Shown here: positions 25,181 through 33,564 of the stretch, one piece after another
How the letters are laid out: each line of letters opens with the position of its first letter
How positions within the stretch are numbered: the stretch's first letter is position 1
Source: Nakamurella sp.
GTDB taxonomy: Bacteria; Actinomycetota; Actinomycetes; Mycobacteriales; Nakamurellaceae
Direction of reading: 5' to 3'
DNA length: 34,337 nucleotides
Assembly: GCA_017848755.1 (NCBI GenBank)
Contig: JAFIHI010000031.1
Span: 1 to 34,337 of the forward strand
Position numbers and translations under genes: made by a program
Notes under the pieces: model-generated
Databases searched by the model: none
The model's input: only the letters and a program-made list of their open reading frames with translations
What the model was told of the DNA's origin: nothing

Positions 25181-25240
25181 GTCGAGTGGGAGTTGTGCAG
25201 AGTCTGGACGCTTCAAAACTCTGCAGCACTCCCACTCGAC
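25181..25240. repeat. Large near-perfect inverted repeat (hairpin element B)
   Basis: Arms of 23 bp (25181-25203 and 25218-25240) pair with two mismatches around a 14-nt loop. The arms begin GTCGAGTGGGAGT and end GCAGAGT. It lies between the M20 peptidase stop and the mvaD start. It has no T-run. A terminator for the upstream operon and a small palindromic element are both possible. It differs in sequence from element A but has the same build. Confidence 0.8.
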
Positions 25241-25254
25241 GGTACTGTGCGGCG

Positions 25255-26529
25255 TCAGGCCTCGTTGCGCCGGAGGTCGGTGCCGAGGTGTCGGGCCAGC
25301 TGCACCAGCACCCGTGCGCAATCGGCCGTGTCTCGCAGCGACACCCATTCCACGTCGGCGTGTGCCCCGTCTCCCCCCGGCCCGAACAGCACGGTCGGAA
25401 TCCCGCGCGCGGCGATAAACGCCGAGTCCGCCCAGTAGCTCAGCCCGGACACGTCCGGTGCGTTCGCGCGGATGTCCCGGCAGGCATCCGACAGCGCGGC
25501 CACCAACGGATGCGCACCGGCCGTCTCCAGCGGCGGGCGGTGCATGAGAGTCCGTGCCGTAGCGCGGAAGTCCGGATCGGCGGACGCGCAGGTGGCGAGC
25601 AGGTGATCGACCTCACGCTCGATATCCTCGGGCGACTCGCCGGGCAGCGTGCGTCGCTCGATGGTGAGGCGGCATCGTTCGGGGATCGTCGAAGGCCCCT
25701 GCCCTCCTTCGATTACACCGGCGTGCACGGTGCCGGGGCCGAGGAGCGGGTGCGCGCGTGCCGCGAGATATCGGCCGAGGGCCTCGATTTCGACCAGCAG
25801 CGTTCCGGTCTTGGCGATCGCATCGACACCGAGCTGCGGTCTGGAACCGTGCGCCGCGACCCCCATGACGTCGATCTCGGTCCACACGAATCCCTTGTGC
25901 GCCACGCCGATCGCCATCTCGGTGGGCTCCGTGACGATGGCGGCATCGGCGACGAATCCGGCACCGAGATGGTCCAGAACCCGTTGGATGCCGAGGCTTC
26001 CGTGCTCCTCGTCGGCCACCGCCGCGACGACGACATCGACGTCCAGGCCGAGCCGGGCGGCCTCCCGGCACGCGATCAACGCGGCCGCGAGACCAGCCTT
26101 CATGTCGTAGCTTCCGCGGCCGTACAGGCGGTCGCCGTCCACGCGCGGGACAAGCGGATCGGTCATCGCGCCGAGGTCAACGGTGTCGAGATGCCCGCAG
26201 AGCAGCAGCGTGCGCGTGGTGGGTCGTGGTCCGGGCTGCTCTGCATTTGATTGCGCTGCATCTGATTGCGCTGCGACGGATGGCGCTGCGACGGATTCCG
26301 GGCGGGATTGCGCCGGGCGGGAACGCACCACGAGGGACGGCCTACCGTCGCCGGAATCGACCAGATCGACTGCCAGGCCCTGGGTCTCGCACCACGCGGC
26401 CACCCATGACGCGATCGACGCCTCGCCCACCCCGCCGCCGGGCAGCGACGGGTTCGTCGACTCGATGCACACCAGATCCGCAAGCAGGTCGGTGACCTCG
26501 GTGTCGAGATCAGTGTCCCTATCGGGCAT
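25255..26529 (-). CDS. M20 family peptidase/deacylase (ArgE/DapE type)
   Basis: 424 residues from ATG 26529. Zinc-dependent amidohydrolase fold. Metal and catalytic residues sit in CGHLDTVD (111-118, His113 and Asp115), SYDMKAG (140-146, Asp142), VADEEHG (171-177, Glu174/175), TEPTEMAIGVAHKGF and GDGAHADVEWV near the end. Residues about 77-97 form an Ala/Ser/Gln-rich insert encoded by a 15-bp tandem repeat, in the loop before the first metal motif. The substrate is unknown. The gene starts 33 bp after the diaminopropionate ammonia-lyase gene; in E. coli the same pair (ygeX and ygeY) is adjacent, so a joint role in diaminopropionate-containing peptides or derivatives is plausible. Confidence 0.88.
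   Translation of the reverse strand: MPDRDTDLDTEVTDLLADLVCIESTNPSLPGGGVGEASIASWVAAWCETQGLAVDLVDSGDGRPSLVVRSRPAQSRPESVAAPSVAAQSDAAQSNAEQPGPRPTTRTLLLCGHLDTVDLGAMTDPLVPRVDGDRLYGRGSYDMKAGLAAALIACREAARLGLDVDVVVAAVADEEHGSLGIQRVLDHLGAGFVADAAIVTEPTEMAIGVAHKGFVWTEIDVMGVAAHGSRPQLGVDAIAKTGTLLVEIEALGRYLAARAHPLLGPGTVHAGVIEGGQGPSTIPERCRLTIERRTLPGESPEDIEREVDHLLATCASADPDFRATARTLMHRPPLETAGAHPLVAALSDACRDIRANAPDVSGLSYWADSAFIAARGIPTVLFGPGGDGAHADVEWVSLRDTADCARVLVQLARHLGTDLRRNEA
26241..26300 (-). repeat. 15-bp in-frame tandem repeat, four imperfect units
   Basis: On the plus strand the units are CTGCATTTGATTGCG, CTGCATCTGATTGCG, CTGCGACGGATGGCG and CTGCGACGGATTCCG. They code for five-residue steps of the Ala/Ser/Gln-rich loop in the M20 protein, so copy number can change without breaking the frame. 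Confidence 0.8.
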
Positions 26530-26562
26530 GTGTCCCCCTTGAGGAAGCGGAAGGCGCTCTCA

Positions 26563-27726
26563 CTACGACCTTTCGGAGATGACGTCGTTCGCGACTGCGC
26601 CGGATGCGCCGTCGTTGACCCGTGACGTGCTGGCTCCTTCGGTGCTGAGCAGGACCACCCGCGTCGAGGCATCCAGGCCGAGCGCCTCGATCCCGCCCGG
26701 CGTGCTCCTCGCCGCCTCGACGCCGGCGGCCGATGCCGCTCCGCACGGTCCGGAATCGACCCCAGCATGGCGCAGAATCGCTGCGGCCCGGGCGGATTCG
26801 TCATCGGTGACGCCGATTGCGGCATCCAGCCGTTCCAGGATCAGCGGCCAGGCGAGAGTCGATACCGTGCCGCAGTTCAGGCCGGCCATCGTCGTGAATG
26901 CCGATGTATCGACCGTCACCGGCTTCCCGGCGGCGAGCGACGCCGTCACACACGCGGCGGTCACGGGCTCCACCGACAGCACGCGCACCGGGCTGTGGTG
27001 GTAGTGCCGCAGCGCGGCCTGCAACAGCGATCCGACCCCGGTCGGCACCGCGATCACCGTCGGTGCGCCACCGGCCTGCTCATCGATCTCCGCGAACATC
27101 GTCGCGTACCCGTCCACGATCCAGCCGGGCACCTCCTGGTATTCGGGCCAGGAGGTGTCCTGGACGAGAACGTCGTCATCGGAGATCGACTGCGCGGCGA
27201 GAACGACGGCGGCGTCATAGATCTCGCCCGTGTCGAGAACCGTCGCCCCCTCCGACTCGATGGCGGCGACGGTGGAATCGGGCAGACCGCCGGGTACATA
27301 GATGCGCGCGGGCAGGCCGAGGAGTCGAGCCATGCGAGCCAGCGCGCGGCCGTGGTTGCCGTCCGTCGCGGTGACCAGCGTGACCGGCCTGCCGGATGAC
27401 GCGAGCGCGGCCAATTCGGTGAGGGTCGCGCACGGCGGGGCCACGGATCGCGCCGACAGCGCCCGGTTCACGGCCCACGACGCACCGAGGATCTTGAAGG
27501 CGGGCAGCCCGAGGCGCGCCGATTCGTCCTTCACGTGCACGCTCGCGACATGCCAGCTCGCCGCGAGCTCCGGCACCGGCAGCAGCGGCGTCGGGGCATA
27601 CCCGGGCATGCTGCTGTGGAATGCTCGCACGGCCGCTCCGCCGGGCAGCGCGGCGGGCCTTGCAGTAGGCCCCGCGGTTGGTCTTGCGTCCCGGCGATGG
27701 CCGATCGCGAAGGGGCGCGACGTCAT
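26563..27726 (-). CDS. dpaL: Diaminopropionate ammonia-lyase-like PLP enzyme
   Basis: 387 residues from ATG 27726; the frame is open upstream to 27897 without homology. Type II PLP fold. AFHSSMPGYAPTPLLPVPEL (35-54) and VKDESARLGLPAFKILGASW (65-84, PLP Lys78) are typical of diaminopropionate ammonia-lyase, as are ATDGNHGRALARMARLLG and GVGSLLQA for the phosphate and cofactor environment. The length matches E. coli DpaL (398). A threonine dehydratase or other lyase of the same fold is the alternative. It is probably co-transcribed with the M20 peptidase gene that follows. Confidence 0.75.
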   Translation of the reverse strand: MTSRPFAIGHRRDARPTAGPTARPAALPGGAAVRAFHSSMPGYAPTPLLPVPELAASWHVASVHVKDESARLGLPAFKILGASWAVNRALSARSVAPPCATLTELAALASSGRPVTLVTATDGNHGRALARMARLLGLPARIYVPGGLPDSTVAAIESEGATVLDTGEIYDAAVVLAAQSISDDDVLVQDTSWPEYQEVPGWIVDGYATMFAEIDEQAGGAPTVIAVPTGVGSLLQAALRHYHHSPVRVLSVEPVTAACVTASLAAGKPVTVDTSAFTTMAGLNCGTVSTLAWPLILERLDAAIGVTDDESARAAAILRHAGVDSGPCGAASAAGVEAARSTPGGIEALGLDASTRVVLLSTEGASTSRVNDGASGAVANDVISERS

Positions 27727-27803
27727 AACCCATCTCAGCACGGCACGCCAGGGTCTCGGGTGACGGGGTTGCCGCAGGAGTCGATCTGGGACAGGGTGGG
27801 CCG

Positions 27804-28958
27804 ATGGACGCCGAGCACATCGCGTGGAGCAGCGACACGGCCCAGGCCGACTGGATCGGGCCGCGCTTGTCTCCGTTCGGCAGCGGGGTGGTGACATCCG
27901 TCATCCCCAGTGGGTTCGACTCCTACGCGCGGCTGCTCCACCCGGCGCACGGGAGGAGCGGCGAGCCGGTGCGTTGGGCGGAGGTCGCCACGTGGAGCGG
28001 GGTGCCGCTGGAACGGGACGGCCAATTCGCGGACGTCGCCGTGCCGCGGCACCGTCCGGTCACGCCCAGCCCTGCGGCCGGCGGCCGCCCCGAGGAGGGC
28101 TCGCTGGAGTCCGCGGACGCCACAGCGCTGGTCGGCGTGCTGGAGGCACACACCAAGGCCGGGGCGCGCTGCTGGTTCTGCCTCTGGGAGGGTTTCGGGT
28201 GGTTAGGGGGCCAGGGCGTCGCGATGCTCACCTGGAGGCCGCGGCGCCGTTGGCCGCGAATCGCCGGACTGCTACGGCCACGGGTCGGAATGTCGCCTCG
28301 ATTCGGGCGGCAGCCACGATTCGGGCTCCGATTCGGGCCGCTGTTCAGGGCCCGATCCAGGCCGCGGCCCGGCATCTGCCCGGGCCCGCAGCCGGAATTC
28401 GTGCCCACCGGCCTGGTGCCCGCGGCGGCGATCGCCGGGCCGCGGGTCGAGTTGCCGAACCGCAGCTACCTGCTGTATTCGGGCGAGGTGTCCGATGCCC
28501 TGGCGCTCCTCGTATCGGAACATCAGACGCCGAACCTCTGGTGGCCGGGCGATCGGTCCTGGTGCGTGGCGACCGAGATCGACCTCCCCTGCACCTATGT
28601 CGGCGGATCGGCCGAGTTGATCGACGCGATCCTCGCCGACCCGCGGCTGGAGGCGATGCCCGTGGCGGCCGAGGACAGCCACTGGTCCCGGGCACCCGCG
28701 TGGGTGGACGAGCGCGCGGACGCGGCGGCGCGAGAGCTGCTGGCCCACGGCCGGGCGACGGTGTCGACGCAGTGGGGGCCTGTCGAGGCGCGTCTACGCC
28801 GTCCGCGCCGCTGGCGTCACGGTGAGCTCACTATCGGCGGGCCCGGCCGGTCCGGCTGGACCCGAATCGACCGTAGGTCCGAGGCCGACCTGCATCGGAA
28901 TGTGCGTCGGAGCATCGCCGGCGCGATCGTGGATACGGCCCTCGACGCAGGATCCTGA
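27804..28958 (+). CDS. Hypothetical actinobacterial protein
   Basis: 384 residues. I do not recognise a named family, though the start (WIGPRLSPFGSGVVTSVIPSGFDSYARLLHP) looks like a pattern I associate with uncharacterised actinobacterial proteins. Notable features are a Trp/Cys motif CWFCLWEGFGWLGG (about 122-135), a basic low-complexity segment full of RFG and RPR repeats (about 154-188), and the strand-rich C-terminal half with YLLYSGEVSDALALL. The gene begins 77 bp from the divergent diaminopropionate lyase gene and ends against the VOC gene. No signal peptide or membrane segment. Coding status is well supported by composition; function is unknown. Confidence 0.75.
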   Translation: MDAEHIAWSSDTAQADWIGPRLSPFGSGVVTSVIPSGFDSYARLLHPAHGRSGEPVRWAEVATWSGVPLERDGQFADVAVPRHRPVTPSPAAGGRPEEGSLESADATALVGVLEAHTKAGARCWFCLWEGFGWLGGQGVAMLTWRPRRRWPRIAGLLRPRVGMSPRFGRQPRFGLRFGPLFRARSRPRPGICPGPQPEFVPTGLVPAAAIAGPRVELPNRSYLLYSGEVSDALALLVSEHQTPNLWWPGDRSWCVATEIDLPCTYVGGSAELIDAILADPRLEAMPVAAEDSHWSRAPAWVDERADAAARELLAHGRATVSTQWGPVEARLRRPRRWRHGELTIGGPGRSGWTRIDRRSEADLHRNVRRSIAGAIVDTALDAGS

Positions 28959-29008
28959 TCCGCGCACACCGCGCCCTGGACAGCAGCGCACCGGATGCCG
29001 CTGCGCCG

Positions 29009-29395
29009 CTATGCCTGCGCGAAGAATTCGATCGCGATACCGTCCGGGTCCTTGACCGTTGCGACGTTCGCCGGCGGCACGCTGATCGGGCTGTGCTCGA
29101 TGCCGAGCGAGTCGAGATCGGCGAGCCACGACTCGATCTCGCGCCGGTCGGCGCAGGCGATCGACAGGTGGTCGAGCCCGACCCGGGTCTCGCTGAACCG
29201 GTCGGCCGGGTCGGTCGAGTCGTGTTGCTGCAGGCCGAGCATCACGCCGTCGCCGAGCATCAGCGCCCGTTTCCACCCATCGCCCGCCATGTCGCGGATG
29301 CGCGTCATCTTCAGCGCGCGGGTGTACCAGTCGACGCTCGATTCGAGGTCGGTGACGGTGAGGCTGACATGGCTTATCGCGTTGACGGTGGGCAT
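29009..29395 (-). CDS. VOC (glyoxalase/bleomycin resistance) family protein
   Basis: 128 residues, vicinal oxygen chelate fold with two beta-alpha-beta repeats. NAISHVSLTVTDLESSVDWY (5-24) is the typical first repeat, with His9 a likely metal ligand. His76 (GLDHLSI) and Glu123 (AIEFF) complete a three-residue metal site. The phrase VKDPDGIAIEFFA near the end is the standard signature. The family covers glyoxalases, dioxygenases and drug-binding proteins, so the substrate is not known. It faces the hypothetical gene convergently, 50 bp away. Confidence 0.88.
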   Translation of the reverse strand: MPTVNAISHVSLTVTDLESSVDWYTRALKMTRIRDMAGDGWKRALMLGDGVMLGLQQHDSTDPADRFSETRVGLDHLSIACADRREIESWLADLDSLGIEHSPISVPPANVATVKDPDGIAIEFFAQA

Positions 29396-29486
29396 GTCCC
29401 CATCATGGCACCACCGCGTCGTGGCACCAGGTGCGCACCGGTCGCATGCCGCAGCGCGGACTCTCGGGCGCCGGAGCTACTGTCCG

Positions 29487-30248
29487 CTACACCCGCGTGA
29501 TCTCGACGCGCCACTGCTCCGGACCTTCATCGACGTACGTCCACTCGAATTGGTCCGGCCACATCGCGTCCGCCTGGTAGCGCAGCGGTAGCGGGTCGTG
29601 GTCGTTGATGAGCACCAAGGTCCCCGCGTCGGTCAGTGCCTGCATCTTGCCCAGGATGATCCCGTGCCTCGCCTGGTGCGAGAGTGCCCGCACGTCAAGC
29701 TCTTCGGTGCCGCTGATCGGATCGATCCGCGCGCCCCCGCCGACCGGTTCCGGCATCTTCGCCACCGCCTCGGGTTCGCGCCGCGCGCCGCCGGCCAGCT
29801 CCGGCTTCGCATCGAGGACCTCCGCCAGCGGGACCCCGGCCCGCTGCAGCGCCGGCAGTAGCAGCTCGTCTTCCTTGGCGAGGTGCCCCTCGAACACCGC
29901 CCGAACGGCTCCCGCGGCCGCCGCTGCCTCGGCGGGGTCCGTTACGGCATCCAGGTCCTCGAACAGCGATCGGATGCGCGCGTGGTCGTCGAGAAGTCCC
30001 TGTACGAGCAGCGCCGTCCCCTCGCGCTCCCGCCCGCGCGCGTACACGGCCGCCTCCTCCGCCTTGACATGCGGCAGCACATCGGAGCGGTACCAGCTGA
30101 ACAGCGCTACGGACTCGGTCGACGCATCGCCCTCGGCAGCCGCCTCGACCACTGCTCCGGCGAGGTCGGCCAGTCGCGCGGCCAACCGCCGGTGATGTGC
30201 CCACAACTCCCCCAGTGCGTGCGCGGATTCCGTTGTGTCGGCAGGCAT
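29487..30248 (-). CDS. Hemerythrin-like domain fused to DUF2249
   Basis: 253 residues from ATG 30248 with a GGGGAG ribosome site; upstream sequence in the same frame is not homologous. N-terminal hemerythrin HHE four-helix bundle for a non-heme di-iron centre: His18/19, His60 with Glu64, His89, and His122 with Glu126. Then comes a linker rich in Ala/Glu/Pro (about 148-180), and a DUF2249 domain (183-253: ELDVRALSHQARHGIILG, LVLINDHDPLPLRYQ, WTYVDEGPEQWRVEI). DUF2249 plus hemerythrin is seen in proteins linked to NO, oxygen or iron-sulfur stress. The role here is inferred. It lies 121 bp from a membrane protein that may move metal. Confidence 0.9.
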   Translation of the reverse strand: MPADTTESAHALGELWAHHRRLAARLADLAGAVVEAAAEGDASTESVALFSWYRSDVLPHVKAEEAAVYARGREREGTALLVQGLLDDHARIRSLFEDLDAVTDPAEAAAAAGAVRAVFEGHLAKEDELLLPALQRAGVPLAEVLDAKPELAGGARREPEAVAKMPEPVGGGARIDPISGTEELDVRALSHQARHGIILGKMQALTDAGTLVLINDHDPLPLRYQADAMWPDQFEWTYVDEGPEQWRVEITRV

Positions 30249-30369
30249 GTGGGCTCCCCTGGTGTGCTGCGGCGTATGCGCGCATCGTCGCGCGATGTTT
30301 TTCACTATAAACCCGTGTAAAAGGTCGATGCGTGCCGGCGGTTCCGAAAAACCGTTCCGTGCCCGCCGC

Positions 30370-31524
30370 TCAGTATCGGGTATGACGAAAACCTCGGGCC
30401 GCGCTCGATGCCGATACGGTGAGCGCGCCGAGCGCCGTCGCGATGGTGAGCCACCACACGGCCACGCCGGCATCCGCCAGACCCGCCGTCGCGACGATTG
30501 CCGCCACCACGGCCGCGGCGATCCGCCAGTCGTCCCCGACGATGAAATCCCACCAGAAGGCCCCGAAGGCTTTCAGCCCGCGCAGGTAACGGGCGATCCT
30601 CCGACTCGTGTGCGGGGCCGCGTTCGTGCTGCGATCCGCGGCAGTGCCCGAAATGGCAGTGGCGTCCGCGGCGGGGCGCGGCGCAGTACCCGGCCCCGCC
30701 CGCGGTTCGACGCTCGACTCCGCTTGCGATGCCGCATCTTTCAGGGAGTTCGCGGCGGCAGGGGACGCGACCAGCGGCATGTGTCTGCGTGTGGCGGCCG
30801 CCGTGCGCCGCCGGAGCAGTGCCACCAACAGCACGCCGACCACCAGCACGAGCGCGATCAGCACCGCCAGCGCCGCGTCCCGGCCCGGCCACGAGTCGCC
30901 GGCGCCCTCCGTCGCCCAGAACGCGCCGAACGACGTCAACAGCACCCCCACCACGAACTTCATCGTGTTCTCCGGGATGCGCGCGAGGGGACCGCGAACC
31001 GCCAGCCCGGTCGCCGCTACGAGCACCACCGCCGCACCCGCGGCGAGCGACGCGGCACCGATGTGCCCCTGCGCCGAACCGAACGTGATCACGATGAAGG
31101 CGACCTCCAAGCCCTCGAGCAGCACGCCCTTGAACGCGAGAGTGAAGCCGTACCAATCGTTCACGAACGCGTACCGGCGGTATCCGGCGCGCCGCGCCGC
31201 GCTCAACTGCGTCTGGTAGATGGCGTCTTCGTCATGCAGGTCCTTGAGTCCGGAGGCCCGCAGCACCGCCTTGCGCAACCAGCCCAGGCCGAACACCAGC
31301 AGCAGCGCGCCGACCGCCAGTTGCAGTGCCCCCAGCGGCACGAGCGTGAGCGCCGGTCCGAGGCCGCCGACGATCGCGACCAGCGCGGCGAGCCCCGCGG
31401 CGACACCTTGCATGGCCGAATGCCAGCCGCGCGCGGTGCCCGCCGCCAGCACGATGGTGAGTGCCTCGACCGCCTCCACCAGGCAGGCGAGAAACACCGC
31501 CAGCACCGGCACCGCAACGCCCAT
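30370..31524 (-). CDS. Polytopic membrane protein with two ExxE motifs (COG4280-like)
   Basis: 384 residues from ATG 31524, preceded by GGGGAG; a longer upstream frame lacks the first membrane helix's conserved context. About seven or eight membrane segments in two parts, joined by a long polar Ala/Arg-rich loop (about 240-320). Each of two segments carries a Glu pair, VEAVEALTIVL (Glu17, Glu20) and LLEGLEVAFIV (Glu137, Glu140), in similar places. The layout recalls the REGLE motif of iron permeases (FTR1) and the pairs of acidic residues in GDT1 transporters. A divalent-metal transport role is therefore inferred. Its stop lies near a degenerate TATGACG copy. It is upstream of, and in line with, the hemerythrin gene. 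Confidence 0.7.
   Translation of the reverse strand: MGVAVPVLAVFLACLVEAVEALTIVLAAGTARGWHSAMQGVAAGLAALVAIVGGLGPALTLVPLGALQLAVGALLLVFGLGWLRKAVLRASGLKDLHDEDAIYQTQLSAARRAGYRRYAFVNDWYGFTLAFKGVLLEGLEVAFIVITFGSAQGHIGAASLAAGAAVVLVAATGLAVRGPLARIPENTMKFVVGVLLTSFGAFWATEGAGDSWPGRDAALAVLIALVLVVGVLLVALLRRRTAAATRRHMPLVASPAAANSLKDAASQAESSVEPRAGPGTAPRPAADATAISGTAADRSTNAAPHTSRRIARYLRGLKAFGAFWWDFIVGDDWRIAAAVVAAIVATAGLADAGVAVWWLTIATALGALTVSASSAARGFRHTRY
30375..30393 (+). repeat. Degenerate TATGACG element at the 3' end of the ExxE membrane protein gene
   Basis: Matches 14 of 19 consensus positions with TATGACG intact. It overlaps the last codons of the gene. Confidence 0.35.
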
Positions 31525-31704
31525 CGTCGCCTCGCTCCCCGGGCGCCGACGGCCCGGCGACAGCAACGATAGTCGCGTGCGCACAACCTATCTGCGAGAC
31601 GCCCGAGCGGTCGCCGAGATCTCGTGCGGTGCGGGTGCGTGAGTCCCGCGAGGCGCCGATCAGCGGCGGCTCAGCGCATCGCCACCTCGCCGCTGTGCCG
31701 CGTC

Positions 31705-31884
31705 TCAGCGGCCGAAAAGCCTTTTGAACACACTGTTCTCGGACCGGTACTGCGCGATCTCGGCAGCAGAATGGCCGCGGCATCGTTCGCTCTTCGGTAC
31801 GCCCGCGAGGGCCAGCTCGACGTGGTTGCCACACCCGGCCCACGTCGTCTTGGAGCACATCTTGCAGCGAACTGCGTGGCACAT
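31705..31884 (-). CDS. Small Cys-rich protein (probable zinc-binding)
   Basis: 59 residues from ATG 31884, with an AAGGAG ribosome site close by. The frame is also open ten codons upstream without homology. A CxxC pair (Cys7, Cys10) and GCG (Cys18), with Cys2, His4, His21, Cys35 and His38, suggest a metal-binding knuckle. The TTWAGCGNHV stretch matches a small family I associate with actinobacteria and other bacteria, of unknown function. It is divergent from a DUF302-CsoR operon, and two palindromes lie in the shared promoter gap, so it is probably a target of that repressor. Confidence 0.75.
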   Translation of the reverse strand: MCHAVRCKMCSKTTWAGCGNHVELALAGVPKSERCRGHSAAEIAQYRSENSVFKRLFGR

Positions 31885-31942
31885 AGGTTCTCCTTGTCGC
31901 ACCCAGTGCGGCATCGTCGCCGCACCGGAACACTGTAGCGCA

Positions 31943-31958
31943 ATACCCGGTGGGGTAT
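31943..31958. promoter_or_regulatory. CsoR/CstR-type operator, site 1
   Basis: ATACCC-GGTG-GGGTAT, a perfect 6-bp inverted repeat with a 4-nt centre. The C-run/G-run form is the hallmark of CsoR-family operators. It overlaps a good -10 hexamer TATAGT (31956-31961) for the plus-strand operon. Confidence 0.75.
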
Positions 31959-31961
31959 AGT
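31956..31961 (+). promoter_or_regulatory. -10 hexamer of the DUF302-csoR operon
   Basis: TATAGT, overlapping the end of operator site 1 and reaching site 2. It is 85 bp upstream of the DUF302 start. The -35 is not clear. Confidence 0.5.
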
Positions 31962-31977
31962 AACCCAGTGAGGGTTA
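31961..31977. promoter_or_regulatory. CsoR/CstR-type operator, site 2
   Basis: TAACCC-AGTGA-GGGTTA, a perfect 6-bp inverted repeat with a 5-nt centre, immediately beyond site 1. Two such sites over one promoter suggest cooperative repression of both divergent genes. Confidence 0.65.
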
Positions 31978-31983
31978 TGGCCG

Positions 31984-32798
<815 letters not shown>

Positions 32799-32881
32799 GG
32801 GCGTACGCCCGCGGTGCTGCGGCGCCCTGTGAGCGGTGCGACACACTGGAAGCCAGGTCGCCCAGCACCTGCCCGGCCCCG

Positions 32882-32900
32882 ACGTATCGTCATACTCGAC
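32882..32900 (-). repeat. Partial TATGACG element between convergent DUF302-csoR operon and SDR
   Basis: Fourteen consecutive bases of the consensus (ATCGTCATACTCGA on the plus strand). The TATGA part supplies the SDR stop codon, so this gene end is made of the element. Confidence 0.6.
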
Positions 32901-33564
32901 GGTTGAACTCCATGACGGTGCGCCAGTTTTCCCGCGGCGCGCTTGTCTCGCGCACGAGATCGCCGTACACATCGGCGATCTCGTTCTCGTCGAAGCCATC
33001 CGTGCCGAGTAGCCCGTTGATTGTGACGGTGGCGCAGTGCACGCCGTGCGGCGCCAGTTCGGCGGCGAATCCGCGGACGAGCGCGCGCAGCGCCGCCTTT
33101 TGCACCGACAGCGACGGGGCGCCGGGGGTCGGGGCGTCGGCCGCCGCCGAACCGGTGGCGAGGATCGTGCCGCGGCCGCGCTCGATCATGCCGGGCGCCA
33201 CCGCATTCGCGATAGTGGCCAGACTGGTGGTGCCGACGGCCAGGTCGGCGAGCAGATCGGCTTGCGTCAACGTGGTCGCGCCGGCGTCCCGCCAGGTCGA
33301 GACGTTGTGCACCGCAACGTCGAAGGCGCCGGTTTGCTGCGACAGCGCGTCGATCGCCGCGGTCAAGGCGCCGGCGTCGGCGACGTCCGCTACCGCAGCG
33401 AAGGCCGACAGCCCCTCGGCACCCAGCGTCCGGGCCACATCCGGCGCGGCCCGCCCGATCAGGCCGAGGGGACGCCCGCCGGCGGCGAGCCGCCGCGCGA
33501 TCGCCGCCCCCAATCGCGGGCCCGCGCCGACCACTAACACCGCATCTGCACCGGAATCGACCAT
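32890..33564 (-). CDS. SDR-fold protein with altered catalytic motifs
   Basis: 224 residues from ATG 33564. Rossmann fold with VVGAGPRLGAAIARRL (11-26) in place of TGxxxGxG, HNVS in place of NNAG (about 85-88), and LSVQKAALRALVRGFAAEL in the active-site helix. In the YxxxK motif the lysine is kept but the tyrosine position is Leu, so normal carbonyl chemistry looks lost. NAD(P) binding could remain. The C-terminus (INGLLGTDGFDENEIADVYGDLV) resembles a subset of actinobacterial SDRs. A role in binding or regulation, or a different reaction, is inferred. It diverges from the cysK leader region. Confidence 0.8.
   Translation of the reverse strand: MVDSGADAVLVVGAGPRLGAAIARRLAAGGRPLGLIGRAAPDVARTLGAEGLSAFAAVADVADAGALTAAIDALSQQTGAFDVAVHNVSTWRDAGATTLTQADLLADLAVGTTSLATIANAVAPGMIERGRGTILATGSAAADAPTPGAPSLSVQKAALRALVRGFAAELAPHGVHCATVTINGLLGTDGFDENEIADVYGDLVRETSAPRENWRTVMEFNRRV

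Noticed and set aside
24358..26250. 630-codon plus-strand open frame
   Set aside because: Antisense shadow of mvaD and the M20 gene, typical of GC-rich DNA.
27860..27934. tRNA-like segment: GCCGCGC pairs with GCGCGGC 74 nt away, and GTGGG-TTCGACT-CCTAC makes a good T arm
   Set aside because: The D arm and anticodon arm do not fold: the best anticodon stem relies on wobble pairs and the loop lacks T33. The stretch also lies inside a convincing coding frame (residues 19-44 of the hypothetical protein). Coincidence or a very old relic.
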